Assembly: GCA_910587075.1 (NCBI GenBank) | Contig: CAJUKE010000004.1 | Location: forward strand, 1 to 64,000 | Direction: 5' to 3' | DNA from: an uncultured Muribaculaceae bacterium | GTDB lineage: Bacteria; Bacteroidota; Bacteroidia; Bacteroidales; Muribaculaceae | DNA length: 64,000 nt | Shown: positions 34,501 through 43,030 of the stretch, one piece after another | Layout: every line of letters starts with the position of its first letter | How positions within the stretch are numbered: position 1 is the first letter of the stretch | Notes under the pieces: model-generated | The model's input: the letters and a program-made list of their open reading frames with translations, nothing else | Database searches by the model: none | What the model was told of the DNA's origin: nothing | Made by a program: the position numbers and the translations under genes

Positions 34501-36096
34501 AGCGCCTTCGACGGCATGGAGAAAACCGTGGTGGCCTCGGTGAACATGTCGCAGTACAACAACGACGGCTGGCAGCGCGTCAACGTGCCCCTCACCGGGC
34601 TGGAAGGAAAGACCGTGCAGCTCTTTATAAAGGGCACTATTGTGAACTTCCTCACCATAGCCCTCGACAATCTGCGCGTCGATGCCACCTTCGACCGCAA
34701 CCTCACCGCCGAGCCCGTGACGGCCCCGCAGAAGGTGATGCTCGACAAGAAATTCATCGCCTACGCGACCGTGCGCAACACCGGCATCGAGCCGATGGAG
34801 CCCTACACCCTCGATTTCTACTGCGGCGAAACCAAGATGGAGACCCGCAACGGCCGCGCGCTCCAGCCCGGCGAGACCCAGATGTTTGACTTCGACTGCG
34901 TGCGCGACATCACTTCCGACGAGGTGGTCGAGTACTGGTGCCGCGTCACCGCCGCCGGCGACCAGAACGAGGCCGACAACACCTCGGCCCGCGCTCAGGT
35001 GAAGGTATGCGTGCCCAACTACCCGGTTGTCACGACCCTCTCCGGCTCGGTCAACGACCATAAGCCGCTGCTTACCTGGTCAGCCCCCAACCTCGCCGTG
35101 AGCGAGCCGTTCGAGATCATCGAGGACTTTGAGAGCTATCCCGCGTTCGCCAACTCGAACCTTTGGGACTGGACGCTCCACGACGCCGACGGTGCCTTTA
35201 TCGGCGGCATCGAGGATGCCAACGACGGCGCGATCGAGCTCCCCGGCATCCCCACGGCCTCGCGGCAGTCATGGTTCGTGATGGACGGTGATTACGAGAA
35301 GCTCAACTTCACCTACCGCGCGCACTCCGGCCGCCAGCATATCGCGACGATGTACTGCTACGGCATCGACAACGGTATCGGATATGAGACGGCCAACGAC
35401 GATTGGCTCATATCGCCCGAGGTGGCTCCCGGTTCGACCGACGTGTCGTTCTTCGCCCGCGGCTACTCCAATATGTCGCCCGACGCCCTGGAGGTGCTCA
35501 TCACCACCGAGAGCGGTCCCGATCCGACCTACCTGCGCTACCGCTCCCTGGGCAAGATCGACCCCATGCCTACCGACTGGGCCGAGTACTTCGTTGAGCT
35601 CCCCGCCGGAACCAAGCGTTTCGCGATTCGCTCGGTTGGTAACTTCGGGTTCATGCTCTTTGTTGACGACATCACCTTCACCCCCGCCGACTGCTCCTCG
35701 CTGCTCGAAGTAGTGGGCTACAACATCTACCGCGACGGCGAGCGCGTCAATGCCGAGCCGGTGGCCACTCCCGAATATCGCGACGAAACCGCCGCTGACG
35801 GCAACCACGAATACGCCGTGACGGTAGTCTACAGCCGCGGGGAGTCGCGCCTGTCGAACCGCGTGTCGCTCACCTCGGCACTCGAAACTCCCGAGGTTGC
35901 CGCCGCGAGTGTCCGAGCCGATGCCGGAGCAATCCTGGTTGATGGTGCCGGTGGCAAGCGGGTGTCGGTTTGCGCCGCCGACGGCCGCGTGGTGTTCGAC
36001 ACCGCTGATGCCGCCAACGCCGTACGCGTGAGCGTCGCCCCCGGAATCTACCTCGTGACAGTTGACGGTGATACCGTGAAGCTCATAGTACGCTGA
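31552..36096 (+). CDS. Giant secreted adhesin-like protein with three choice-of-anchor-J modules
   Basis: A 1514-residue exported protein (signal peptide about 1-23). Residues about 65-320 look like a beta-propeller (repeats such as TYDPTTGRVYGCFYN and YDPESGTILYAANS). Fibronectin-III-like domains alternate with three jelly-roll modules of the choice-of-anchor-J or cleaved-adhesin kind at about 518-680, 880-1050 and 1185-1380. These open with MEDFD, FAESFAN and IEDFES and contain DDWLISP twice. The C-terminus VAPGIYLVTVDGDTVKLIVR is a sorting-type tail. Similar modules occur in the gingipain/haemagglutinin adhesins of Porphyromonas. A host- or glycan-binding surface role is likely. The strong promoter suggests high expression. 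Confidence 0.8.
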   Translation: MKKLLARLSVAVAIVATVAGAYAAVDGSGRGLDKKRVGAVERVKAMTRVGEARQSARAARAEARLGSGSYGTVNGSMLFTVNSRLTDRRVYTIDPVSSTMTMLDTPEVFATGGGVLIGDKYYCMTRLKVMRNVYTRFYVFDADNWDTLEYKPDQPETLNATDVTYDPTTGRVYGCFYNSADSWTFGTIDYSTLTRSDIAPCPQLNALAADEAGKLYAIDMDGVFYGVDKLSGTLSRIADTGIKASYRSSYWQGSAVYDPESGTILYAANSTTAANPSDADFIGALWSIDPATGSATQLRHFPGEELFDGLYIPREELIDEVPAAPTELVAEFPGASLSGTVSFRMPSKLVGGMSASGQLDYEVKANGTVAASGKAAPGAEVSVNLTLDRGSYCIGVTASNSEGPSRETTVILFVGVDSPAQPAVKASYDYAASTAKLEWAPVTATDFGTPLPEGSVRYSVTRLPEREVVASDLDATTFSEPISSDGLKTIAYEVTATSGGESSGAARTSDLIIGAATPYYMEDFDLADALRWFTVIDADGDRLTWEASDIDNAARIAWNNLASDDDRKDDWLISPPLALEAGKIYKFTYGARKLYDAETLSVSMGRAPEASAMTTVLVAPYQVTTDRTEQRTLDVTVDTDGVYFIGFHATSPRTSGALYISPFIVAEGVASGAPAAVTAMEVTPAADRSHSATITFTAPSATMDGSALASLTAVDVYRDGSLIGNTTAAPGASGSYTDTEGHQGMNLYTLRPRNEAGSGAPAELSVFLGWDEPNRVERVRAAETATDGEVTVTWNAPELDNNNSPLTEEALRYDVFMSAVLPSGKTEVTQVGSDVKGTSHKVVVCSPEERRFAEFNVVAKTEGGEAREVWTPEAVPVGKAYATPFAESFANARFTNFWGIYSDDLFGFAGASWDFSDDYTFDITSQDGDNGFIVLEGSEAGDESEFYSSKINLAGLSNPALTFYSYNVKGSSSDEINNNILTISAFDGMEKTVVASVNMSQYNNDGWQRVNVPLTGLEGKTVQLFIKGTIVNFLTIALDNLRVDATFDRNLTAEPVTAPQKVMLDKKFIAYATVRNTGIEPMEPYTLDFYCGETKMETRNGRALQPGETQMFDFDCVRDITSDEVVEYWCRVTAAGDQNEADNTSARAQVKVCVPNYPVVTTLSGSVNDHKPLLTWSAPNLAVSEPFEIIEDFESYPAFANSNLWDWTLHDADGAFIGGIEDANDGAIELPGIPTASRQSWFVMDGDYEKLNFTYRAHSGRQHIATMYCYGIDNGIGYETANDDWLISPEVAPGSTDVSFFARGYSNMSPDALEVLITTESGPDPTYLRYRSLGKIDPMPTDWAEYFVELPAGTKRFAIRSVGNFGFMLFVDDITFTPADCSSLLEVVGYNIYRDGERVNAEPVATPEYRDETAADGNHEYAVTVVYSRGESRLSNRVSLTSALETPEVAAASVRADAGAILVDGAGGKRVSVCAADGRVVFDTADAANAVRVSVAPGIYLVTVDGDTVKLIVR

Positions 36097-36118
36097 TAAC
36101 AGCGACCACCTAACGTAA

Positions 36119-36162
36119 CAACCCCGGCACTGACCGCTTTATGGCGGATGGTGCCGGGGTTG
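36119..36162. terminator. Terminator-like hairpin between convergent genes
   Basis: A perfect 12-bp stem (36119-36130 with 36151-36162) with an inner CCGC/GCGG extension but no T-run. It lies between the adhesin (plus) and the GH32-LamG gene (minus). Confidence 0.6.
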
Positions 36163-36232
36163 CCGTTACCTAATAAACTCTTGTACCTATATAAGCAAGG
36201 TCGGAATCTGGGTTAGCCCGATGAGGCTGATG

Positions 36233-38599
36233 TCAGCGGACTATGAATTTGCGGCCCGCGGCCACATAGATGCCGGCGGGGAGGCCGTCGGCTTCCTCAC
36301 CGGGGCGGGCGCCCGACTTTACGAGCGCGCCCTGGAGGTTGTAAACGTCGGTGAGGGCGTGGCTGTTGGTGCCGTCGGCCTCAACCATCTCCACCGAGGT
36401 GGTACCGTCGGGGCTGAGTACCCAGGCGTTGAGGGAGTTGACGCGGGTAGTGCCCTCGGAGAAAGCCTCGATGCCGTTGGCCTCGGGGTCGGTGGGGAAC
36501 ACGCGTATCGAGGTAGCCCAGCGGTCGTTGACGAATATGTCGATAATCGAGTGGTCGATGAACACGTTGAGCTTCAGCGTGCTCCCCTTGGGGAGACGGG
36601 TGGGGAGGGGGCAGTGGTAAACGCCATCGTATACACCGCCGTCGTTGACGATGCGCACCAGCTTCGAGAAGTCGGCCACGATTTCGCCCGCCGAGGGGTT
36701 GTAGGTGATGGTGCCCTCGGTGCGTCCCGTGTTGAAAATCTTGAAGCCGAAGGGGTCGCTGCCGATCACGAAGTTGCCGAGCAGCTCGACCATGCGACCC
36801 GAAACGGGCGCGAGGTCAATAGTTCCGGCCAGGTCGAAATCCGTGTTGGCGTACGCCGCTGCCGAGCGGAGCCCGGTAAGCCCCTCGAAAGGCTTCTGCG
36901 AGAGGGAGCCGTCGGAGTCGAGGGTCCATTCGCGGGGGAGCGAGTAGCAGTGAGCCCAACCGAGGTTCCAGTTGGAGGCCGAGGGGAGCTTGTCGGGCAC
37001 GATGCCGAGGGCTATGGTCTTGCCGTCGCGCTGGAATATGGTGGGGGAGAGGAGTCCGAACCCGTCGCGTGAGTTCATCTCCAACAGTCGGGGCGAGGCC
37101 GATTTGGCGTCGGGCTGGAACTTGCCGTCGGCGGCGATGGAGCCGGTCCAGTAGAGGGTGCGCACACCCTGCGAGGTGCCGAGTGGAGTCGCGGTGAAGA
37201 GCCATTTGCCGTCGGGCATCGGGGTGATGTTGGGCATCTCCCAGAAAGTGCCGTCGGTGGCCGCGTTCGAGCCGGTGAAGAAGAGGTCGCCGTTGTTGGT
37301 CCAGGAGCCGTTGCTGTAGCGATGGAGCGTGGTGGTTCCCACACCGTTCTTCGACGAGCCGACGATTATGTAGGCGTTGTCGCCGGAGCGGAAGAAGTAG
37401 GGGTCGCGGAAGTCGTCGGAGAGTCCGGCGGGTCGCCCGGAGATAATCGGGTTGGAGGCCGACTTGTTCCATATGTCGAGCGACGCTGATGTGGGCGCGG
37501 CCTGGGCTATCGAGGCCCGGGCGTAGTCCACGGCGGTGTAGAGAATGTTGGGGCGGCCGCCGGTGAGGGCATCGTCGGTGAAGACGCATCCGCTCCAGCA
37601 CCCCTTGATGTCGTAGGGGTCGCCGGGGGCGATGGCAATCCGCTCCTCGCGCCAGTCGTAGAGGTTCTCGGAGGAGATATGGCCCCAATGGAGGCGGGCC
37701 ATATAGGGGCCGTCGGCGTTCTTCTGGAAGAAGAGGTGGTAGCGACCGCCGGAGTATGCCATGCCGTGGCACTCGTTGGTCCACCCGGCGGCGGGCATGC
37801 CGTGGAACCGGGGGCGGAGTATGTCGTCGGCGAAGCGCGAGGCGGGTATGTCGAGGTTGGGCGCGTTCTCAGGCTTCCAGCTCTGGATTGTGGCCTGGTC
37901 GATGGCCTCGTCCCATATGGAAATGTCGTCGATCAGGCCGTTGAACGACATCAGCTGGAAGGGGCCGCTCAGGCGCGAGGCCGTGCTCTGCCCCATATAG
38001 AAGTCGCAGGGGGCCATGCTTACCTGGGTGGTGGCCTTGGAGGAGCCTACCTCCGCGCCGTTGTTGTAGAGTTTCACGGTGCGGGCGTCGCAGTCGATCA
38101 CGGCGGTAAGGTTGACCCACTCATACACGGGTAGCGGGGTGTCGACATCGATGTTGACGGCCCAGCCCCCCACATAGGCGCGGAAGGAGTATTTGCCGTT
38201 GAAGCCCACATAGAAGCCGAAGCCGGTGCGGTTGGTTTCGTCGAGGCAGGTCGCGATGGCGGTTTTCTCCTGGGTGTCGCGGTCGATTTCGATGATGGGG
38301 TAGCAGGGGAGGGCCGCCCAGAGCGACACGGTCATTTTCTTCGACCCGGCGGGGAAGATGTCGCCGAGCTTGGCGTTGACACGCGAGGTGTAGCCGTCGA
38401 AGCGGAGGGCCTGGCCGACCGCCCCGGGCACGTTCTCCGGGGCGAAATGCCCCTCGACGCCGAAGCGCGAGCCGCTTACTGACTCAACGATCTGGCCCGA
38501 GCGCGCCTCCATGTTGAAGTGGGCTACCAAAGAAGCCGAGGCCGGCTGCGCTACGGCAGCCAGCCCGGCAATAAGGATGGGGGAAAAGGGAGTTCTCAT
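36233..38599 (-). CDS. Divergent GH32-family protein with N-terminal LamG-like domain and sorting tail
   Basis: A 788-residue exported protein. Residues about 25-245 form a concanavalin/LamG-like domain (VAHFNMEARSGQIVESVSG, WVNLTAVIDCDARTVKLYNN). The GH32 five-blade propeller follows, with FFQKNADGPYMARLHWGHIS, FRDPYFF (397-403) and WEMPNITP (453-460). Where GH32 enzymes have WMNDPNG, this protein has WTNECHG (273-279), so Glu276 replaces the nucleophile Asp; ECPD is replaced by EMPN with Glu454 kept. A GH32 C-terminal beta-sandwich (KLNVFIDHSIIDIFVND) precedes the tail VYNLQGALV...LPAGIYVAAGRKFIVR. It is the last gene of the fructan operon. It may be an unusual fructanase or a fructan-binding protein. 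Confidence 0.8.
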   Translation of the reverse strand: MRTPFSPILIAGLAAVAQPASASLVAHFNMEARSGQIVESVSGSRFGVEGHFAPENVPGAVGQALRFDGYTSRVNAKLGDIFPAGSKKMTVSLWAALPCYPIIEIDRDTQEKTAIATCLDETNRTGFGFYVGFNGKYSFRAYVGGWAVNIDVDTPLPVYEWVNLTAVIDCDARTVKLYNNGAEVGSSKATTQVSMAPCDFYMGQSTASRLSGPFQLMSFNGLIDDISIWDEAIDQATIQSWKPENAPNLDIPASRFADDILRPRFHGMPAAGWTNECHGMAYSGGRYHLFFQKNADGPYMARLHWGHISSENLYDWREERIAIAPGDPYDIKGCWSGCVFTDDALTGGRPNILYTAVDYARASIAQAAPTSASLDIWNKSASNPIISGRPAGLSDDFRDPYFFRSGDNAYIIVGSSKNGVGTTTLHRYSNGSWTNNGDLFFTGSNAATDGTFWEMPNITPMPDGKWLFTATPLGTSQGVRTLYWTGSIAADGKFQPDAKSASPRLLEMNSRDGFGLLSPTIFQRDGKTIALGIVPDKLPSASNWNLGWAHCYSLPREWTLDSDGSLSQKPFEGLTGLRSAAAYANTDFDLAGTIDLAPVSGRMVELLGNFVIGSDPFGFKIFNTGRTEGTITYNPSAGEIVADFSKLVRIVNDGGVYDGVYHCPLPTRLPKGSTLKLNVFIDHSIIDIFVNDRWATSIRVFPTDPEANGIEAFSEGTTRVNSLNAWVLSPDGTTSVEMVEADGTNSHALTDVYNLQGALVKSGARPGEEADGLPAGIYVAAGRKFIVR

Positions 38600-38604
38600 A
38601 TCAG

Positions 38605-39693
38605 TTATTTAACGACCACTTTGGTGGCTTTGTTGCCCTGGCGCTTGATGTAGAGGCCGGGGGTGAGGGCGTCGGCGCTTACGCGTACACCCTGGAGGGT
38701 GAAATATTCGGCGGGAGCGTCGGCGTTTTCGTCGGCAACGGAGTCAATGGCGGTGGTGGTCTGTTTGGGAGCGAGGTAGTTGAGGGTGTTGGCGGTCAGC
38801 TTCTTGATGTTGTCGGCGCTGCCGTTGACACCGCTGCGGGGTGAGAGCTCGTAGGCGGCGAGGCCGTTAGCGAGCACGCGGCCCGACTCCTTGGCGCCCT
38901 CCTCGCGGGAAGCAGCCTGGGGGAGGAATTCGATGATGCCGGCGCAGGCGTAGTCAACGACGTGGCCCCATGCGCCGAGCACTACGGCGTTGTTCTCTTT
39001 CTCGAACTTCTCGACGGTGTTTTTGCCATCGACGGTGTACTGGTAGGCGTTGAAGTCCCACTTGCAGTTGTGGTCCTCGCGCCACATCTCGGTGCCGTTG
39101 CCGGTGCCGAGGAGGCCGAATGTCTCGCAAGCGTAGTCGTTGTTGACGGCAAGTCCGGCATAGATGGCGTGGCCGCGGCGGTCGTAGTACTGGGAGGGAT
39201 CGTCCTCAATGTTCATATAGCCGATCTGGGCGTTTACGGTCCAAACGTCGGTGCCCTGGCCACCTTCGCCGTCGGAGAAGATGCCGGGAGCGAACTTGGC
39301 ATCGGTGCGGCCCAGCGGGGTGATGAGCTGGGTGGCGTGCTTGGAGAGGTAGATGTTGCCGCCATCGGCGAGGAACTGCTTGAGTGCGGCGATGGTGGCG
39401 TCAGCGCGGAACGCTTCGGGGAGCTTGTCCCAGCCGGCGCCGATGCCGATGCGGTCGATGTGGATCCATACGCAGTCGTAGCTGTCCTTGGTGATGTTGG
39501 CGGCGTCGGATGCCTTGACCACGGCGGCGTCGTTGTGGAGCTCGTTGAGCATCTTCACGGCAGCTTCCTCCTGGAAGTTGAGCGCGGCGGCTTCGAGGTT
39601 GTCGGTGAGGATGGCGATGCGGTTGTTGGCCGATACGGAAGCCGCGGAGGCGATGGTCAGCGCGGCAGTCGCGGAGAGTAAAAATTTGTTCAT
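38605..39693 (-). CDS. Secreted DUF4960-domain protein with sorting tail
   Basis: A 362-residue protein with a cleavable signal peptide (about 1-22) and no lipobox. Its body matches the C-terminal domain of the upstream lipoprotein block by block (DGGNIYLSKHATQLITPLGR against NGGSLYLSNMATQLTVPLGY; APGIFSDGEGGQGTDVWTVN against APGIFNSGEGGSGDDVWTIN). The two therefore arose by duplication. DUF4960 proteins accompany GH32 genes in Bacteroidetes fructan loci. The C-terminus EYFTLQGVRV...TPGLYIKRQGNKATKVVVK is a sorting-type tail. It starts after an intercistronic hairpin and runs 5 nt short of the GH32-LamG gene. Fructan binding outside the cell is the likely role. Confidence 0.8.
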   Translation of the reverse strand: MNKFLLSATAALTIASAASVSANNRIAILTDNLEAAALNFQEEAAVKMLNELHNDAAVVKASDAANITKDSYDCVWIHIDRIGIGAGWDKLPEAFRADATIAALKQFLADGGNIYLSKHATQLITPLGRTDAKFAPGIFSDGEGGQGTDVWTVNAQIGYMNIEDDPSQYYDRRGHAIYAGLAVNNDYACETFGLLGTGNGTEMWREDHNCKWDFNAYQYTVDGKNTVEKFEKENNAVVLGAWGHVVDYACAGIIEFLPQAASREEGAKESGRVLANGLAAYELSPRSGVNGSADNIKKLTANTLNYLAPKQTTTAIDSVADENADAPAEYFTLQGVRVSADALTPGLYIKRQGNKATKVVVK

Positions 39694-39749
39694 AGATGCG
39701 GTTGATTGTGACTGGTAAATAGTCGGGTTTCAGATAAATAAGGTTGTGA

Positions 39750-39783
39750 AATCCGGGCGGCGCGGCTGGCGACCGCCCGGATT
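39750..39783 (-). other. Intercistronic hairpin in the fructan operon
   Basis: A perfect 11-bp stem (AATCCGGGCGG at 39750-39760 with 39773-39783) between the two DUF4960 genes. It lacks a T-run on the minus strand, so it more likely stabilises the SusC-SusD-lipoprotein part of the mRNA or lowers read-through than fully terminates. Confidence 0.6.
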
Positions 39784-39814
39784 ATGGAAGATAAGTGATT
39801 TCAGTTCAGGGTTT

Positions 39815-41281
39815 TTACTTCAGGTAGTCGAGAATGTTGGCTGTGAGCTTCTCGACGTTTGCCTGATAGAGGTTGGTGCCGGAGTTCTGGTTCCACTCAT
39901 AGGCGGCGAAACCGTTGGCAACGCAGCGGCCGCGGTTGGCGGTGGCGTAGAAGTCGACAAGACCGGCTACGCAGTGGTCGCGGACCTGGCCCCAGGTGGC
40001 GAGCACCATGCAGTTCGCGGTGACTTCGAAGTTGGCGATCACGTCGCGCTGGTCACCCTTGCCGTAGACGTTGCAGTCCCACATGCAGTTGTGGTCCTCG
40101 CGGATGCCGGGGCCGATGAGGGGGAGGCTCTCGTAGCCGTAGTTGTTGGGGTCTTCGAGAGTGAGACCCTTGAAGATGGCGTGGGAGGTGCGGTCGTAGA
40201 AGCCCTCTTCGGCACCGTCGCGGTAATCCCATCCGAGGTAGGGGTTGATGGTCCATACGTCGTCGCCCGAGCCACCTTCGCCGCTGTTGAAGATACCGGG
40301 GGCCATGGCGTCGCTCACATAACCGAGGGGCACGGTGAGCTGGGTGGCCATATTGCTCAGGTAGAGTGAGCCGCCATTAGTGGAGTAGTTCTTGAGGGCG
40401 GCGATGGTGGAGTCGTCGGCAAGTCCGTCGGGGAGGTTCTTCCAGCCTATGGGGAGGCCCACGCGGTCAACCATAACCCAGAGCACGGCGTAGATGTCGG
40501 AGTCGAGGTCGGGGAGCTGCGAGAGGGTAACAGTTTCGCAGTTCTCCTGGGCGGCGAACCATTTGGCGGCGGCGCGCTCGTCGTCGTCGGGGAGGGCGTC
40601 GGCCGAGGAGGCGAGCAGCAGGAATGCCGACTTCTGCTCGAAGAAGGGGATGGTGAGGGTTGCCTTGGCGCCGTCCGAGGGGTAGTACACGTCGTACATA
40701 GCCTCAACGGAGTAGGTCATCTCGGTGTCGAAGGGCTGGCCGGCGAGGGTCACGGTGGTGGCGTCGGGGTCGAGGAGTTTGGCGTTGTCGACATCGCCGT
40801 CGCGCACCACGCGGATGCCGGTGAGGTCGTCGCGGTCAGTGTCGGGGAGATTCCAGCTGAGTGTCACCTTGCGCCCTTTGACCGACGATTTGAGGTCGGT
40901 GACTCCGGGGAGCTCTTCGGCGGGGAGGGTTACTTTGGTGGAGATACCCTGCGAGAGGAGGCCACCTTCGTAGCGCACCTTGATGGTGTAGACGTATTCA
41001 TCGACGAGCTGCTGCCCCTTGTAGAGATACGATGTGGTGGTCGCGGGGAGCTCGACGGGGTTGGCGGCGTTCTGCAGCAGGGTCACCCCCTCGATACCCT
41101 CGGCGTCGGGGAGGGTCCAGTTGACGGTCACCTCGTGGCCGTTGACCTCGGCCGAGATGGAGGTGGCTTTTTCGAGCGATACCACTTCGCCGGTGAAGCC
41201 GGTGGGCTCGAAGTCGGAGCAGGCAGTGGCGGCGAGGCCGAGCACCGCTCCGAGAATCATATGTTTGGCGATATTTTTCAT
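39815..41281 (-). CDS. DUF4960 surface lipoprotein, candidate fructan-binding protein
   Basis: A 488-residue lipoprotein with lipobox Cys21 (AATAC) followed by SDFEP. Two fibronectin-III-like domains (about 38-120 and 125-210; VNGHEVTVNWTLPDAEG, VKGRKVTLSWNLPDTDRDD) precede a DUF4960 domain (about 215-488). The order and the position right after SusD match the levan-binding surface lipoprotein of the B. thetaiotaomicron levan locus, so I propose the same job: capture of fructan at the cell surface. The DUF4960 part is duplicated in the next gene. Confidence 0.85.
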   Translation of the reverse strand: MKNIAKHMILGAVLGLAATACSDFEPTGFTGEVVSLEKATSISAEVNGHEVTVNWTLPDAEGIEGVTLLQNAANPVELPATTTSYLYKGQQLVDEYVYTIKVRYEGGLLSQGISTKVTLPAEELPGVTDLKSSVKGRKVTLSWNLPDTDRDDLTGIRVVRDGDVDNAKLLDPDATTVTLAGQPFDTEMTYSVEAMYDVYYPSDGAKATLTIPFFEQKSAFLLLASSADALPDDDERAAAKWFAAQENCETVTLSQLPDLDSDIYAVLWVMVDRVGLPIGWKNLPDGLADDSTIAALKNYSTNGGSLYLSNMATQLTVPLGYVSDAMAPGIFNSGEGGSGDDVWTINPYLGWDYRDGAEEGFYDRTSHAIFKGLTLEDPNNYGYESLPLIGPGIREDHNCMWDCNVYGKGDQRDVIANFEVTANCMVLATWGQVRDHCVAGLVDFYATANRGRCVANGFAAYEWNQNSGTNLYQANVEKLTANILDYLK

Positions 41282-41318
41282 CGTTGTGTCTAATGTTGGG
41301 TTTGGCGGTAAGAACGCT

Positions 41319-42995
41319 TTAGTTGTGGTAGAGGCCGTTGGAGTTGTTCACCTGGTCGAGGGGGATGGGGCAGTAGATGTCGTTCTCGCTGAGCGAGGCT
41401 CCCTCGTAGTAGGGCTGGAACTGCCTTTCGAAGGCGTAGTACTTGTTGACAACGTTTACGGCTTCGCCCCAGCGCACGAGGTCGAACCAGCGGTGGCCCT
41501 CCATGGCGAGTTCGAGGCGGCGCTCCATGCGCACGGCCTTGCGGGCGAGTTCCTGGTTCCATCCGGCGGCGGGATATTCGCCGATGAGGTAGTTGGCGGT
41601 CATCGGGTCGCAGTCGACGGGGGTGTAGGCGGGATCTACGGAGCGGGCGGCGCGGCGGCGTATGTCGTTGATGTGGCCGCGGGCGGTGTCAAGCTCCTTG
41701 CCCTGCTCGATGAGGGCCTCGGCGTACATAAGCTTCACGTCGGCGAAGCGGATGAGCAGCATATTGAGCGCTGAAGCGCCCCAGGGGGCCGTCTGAGTCC
41801 AGAGGTTGGGGGTGTCGGGCGAGGGGTAGTACTTCTTGCCGGAGTACTGGCCGTAGAGCTGCAGGGCGCGGCACCACTTCTCGTTGTAGCTGTACGAGCG
41901 CCAGGGCATTCCGATGCGGCCGAAAGTGAAGTCGAGGCGGGGATCGACGTTGCCGGCGTAGTCGGCCTTGGTCACGTTCTCGGCGTTATGGTCGCCGTTG
42001 AGGAAGGGGAGGCCGTTGGCGTCGGTGCGGAAGGCGTTGATCAGGTCCTGCGAGCCGAGGTAGAAGTCGTCGCCCGTGCCGTAGAGGTTACCCTCGCTGA
42101 GTGTGCAGTTGATGCAGTTGTTGTAGTTGTACTGCGCGGGGGCGTTGGTGTCGCAGAACTGCACGGCGAGAACCGACTCGGAACCGTTGTTGAACTCGAT
42201 TTTCGACATATCGAGGAAGTTGGCGTAGAGGTCGTAGCTACCTTCGTTGATCACATAGCCGGCGTAAGTCTCGGCCAGGGCGTAGTCATGGTCGAAGAGT
42301 GCCACGCGGGCCAGGAGGGCGGCTGCCACGAACTTGTTGAAGCGCCCCTTGTCGGACATCGAGGGCTGCATGGCGTCGTAGCTGTCGGCGAGGTCCTTCT
42401 TGATGAAGCCGATGATTTCCTCGCGGGTGTACTTGTCGGAGCGCACGGTCGAGGGGTCGGCGTTCTCGTCGAAGTAGGGGAACGCCTTGAAGATGCGGTA
42501 GAGGTCGAAGAAGAAGAAGGCGCGGAGGGTCTTCATCTCGCCAATCATCGAGGCCTGCTCCTTGGCGGAGAGCTGTGTGGCCGCTTTGAGGCCGCGGATG
42601 GCGTTGTTGCAGCGCGAGATCGAGAAGTAGTCGTTGAGCCACTTTGCGCTGGCCGATGCGTTGTCGCTCTGCACGTTGCCGATTTCGAACTGGTGCATGT
42701 AGTTTTCCATACCCGGCGACTCGCCCCCTTTGAGGGCGTCGTCGGAGCGGAGGTCCCACACCCAGTTGTTGATCGGGCCGGCAAACGCCTCGTTGTTGCC
42801 GATGAAGTGGTTGAGGAGTCCGGCGTAGGCGGCGGTCATAAGTTCGACCGCTTCTTTCTCGCCGATTTGCTCGGAGGAGAAGGTGCCGTTGGGGGCGGTG
42901 TCGAGCATATCGTCGCATGAGCTGACGGCCATGGCGCCCGAGGCGAGAAGGGAGGCGCAGATGGTGCTCTTTATGATGGTTTTGAAGGTTTTCAT
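41319..42995 (-). CDS. SusD-family lipoprotein of the fructan locus
   Basis: A 558-residue lipoprotein with lipobox Cys27 (AVSSC) followed by DDMLDTAPNG, a classic SusD opening. SusD features are the helical repeat region (SRCNNAIRGLKAATQLSAKE, MIGEMKTLRAFFFFDLYRIF), the middle variable region and the C-terminal ERRLELAMEGHRWFDLVRWGE with IPLDQVNNSNGLYHN. Length is typical of glycan-binding SusD proteins. It forms the outer-membrane import complex with the SusC encoded 35 nt upstream. Confidence 0.96.
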   Translation of the reverse strand: MKTFKTIIKSTICASLLASGAMAVSSCDDMLDTAPNGTFSSEQIGEKEAVELMTAAYAGLLNHFIGNNEAFAGPINNWVWDLRSDDALKGGESPGMENYMHQFEIGNVQSDNASASAKWLNDYFSISRCNNAIRGLKAATQLSAKEQASMIGEMKTLRAFFFFDLYRIFKAFPYFDENADPSTVRSDKYTREEIIGFIKKDLADSYDAMQPSMSDKGRFNKFVAAALLARVALFDHDYALAETYAGYVINEGSYDLYANFLDMSKIEFNNGSESVLAVQFCDTNAPAQYNYNNCINCTLSEGNLYGTGDDFYLGSQDLINAFRTDANGLPFLNGDHNAENVTKADYAGNVDPRLDFTFGRIGMPWRSYSYNEKWCRALQLYGQYSGKKYYPSPDTPNLWTQTAPWGASALNMLLIRFADVKLMYAEALIEQGKELDTARGHINDIRRRAARSVDPAYTPVDCDPMTANYLIGEYPAAGWNQELARKAVRMERRLELAMEGHRWFDLVRWGEAVNVVNKYYAFERQFQPYYEGASLSENDIYCPIPLDQVNNSNGLYHN

Positions 42996-43030
42996 CTGTA
43001 GTGTCTTGAAAAGGTATTAACCGGGTTAGC

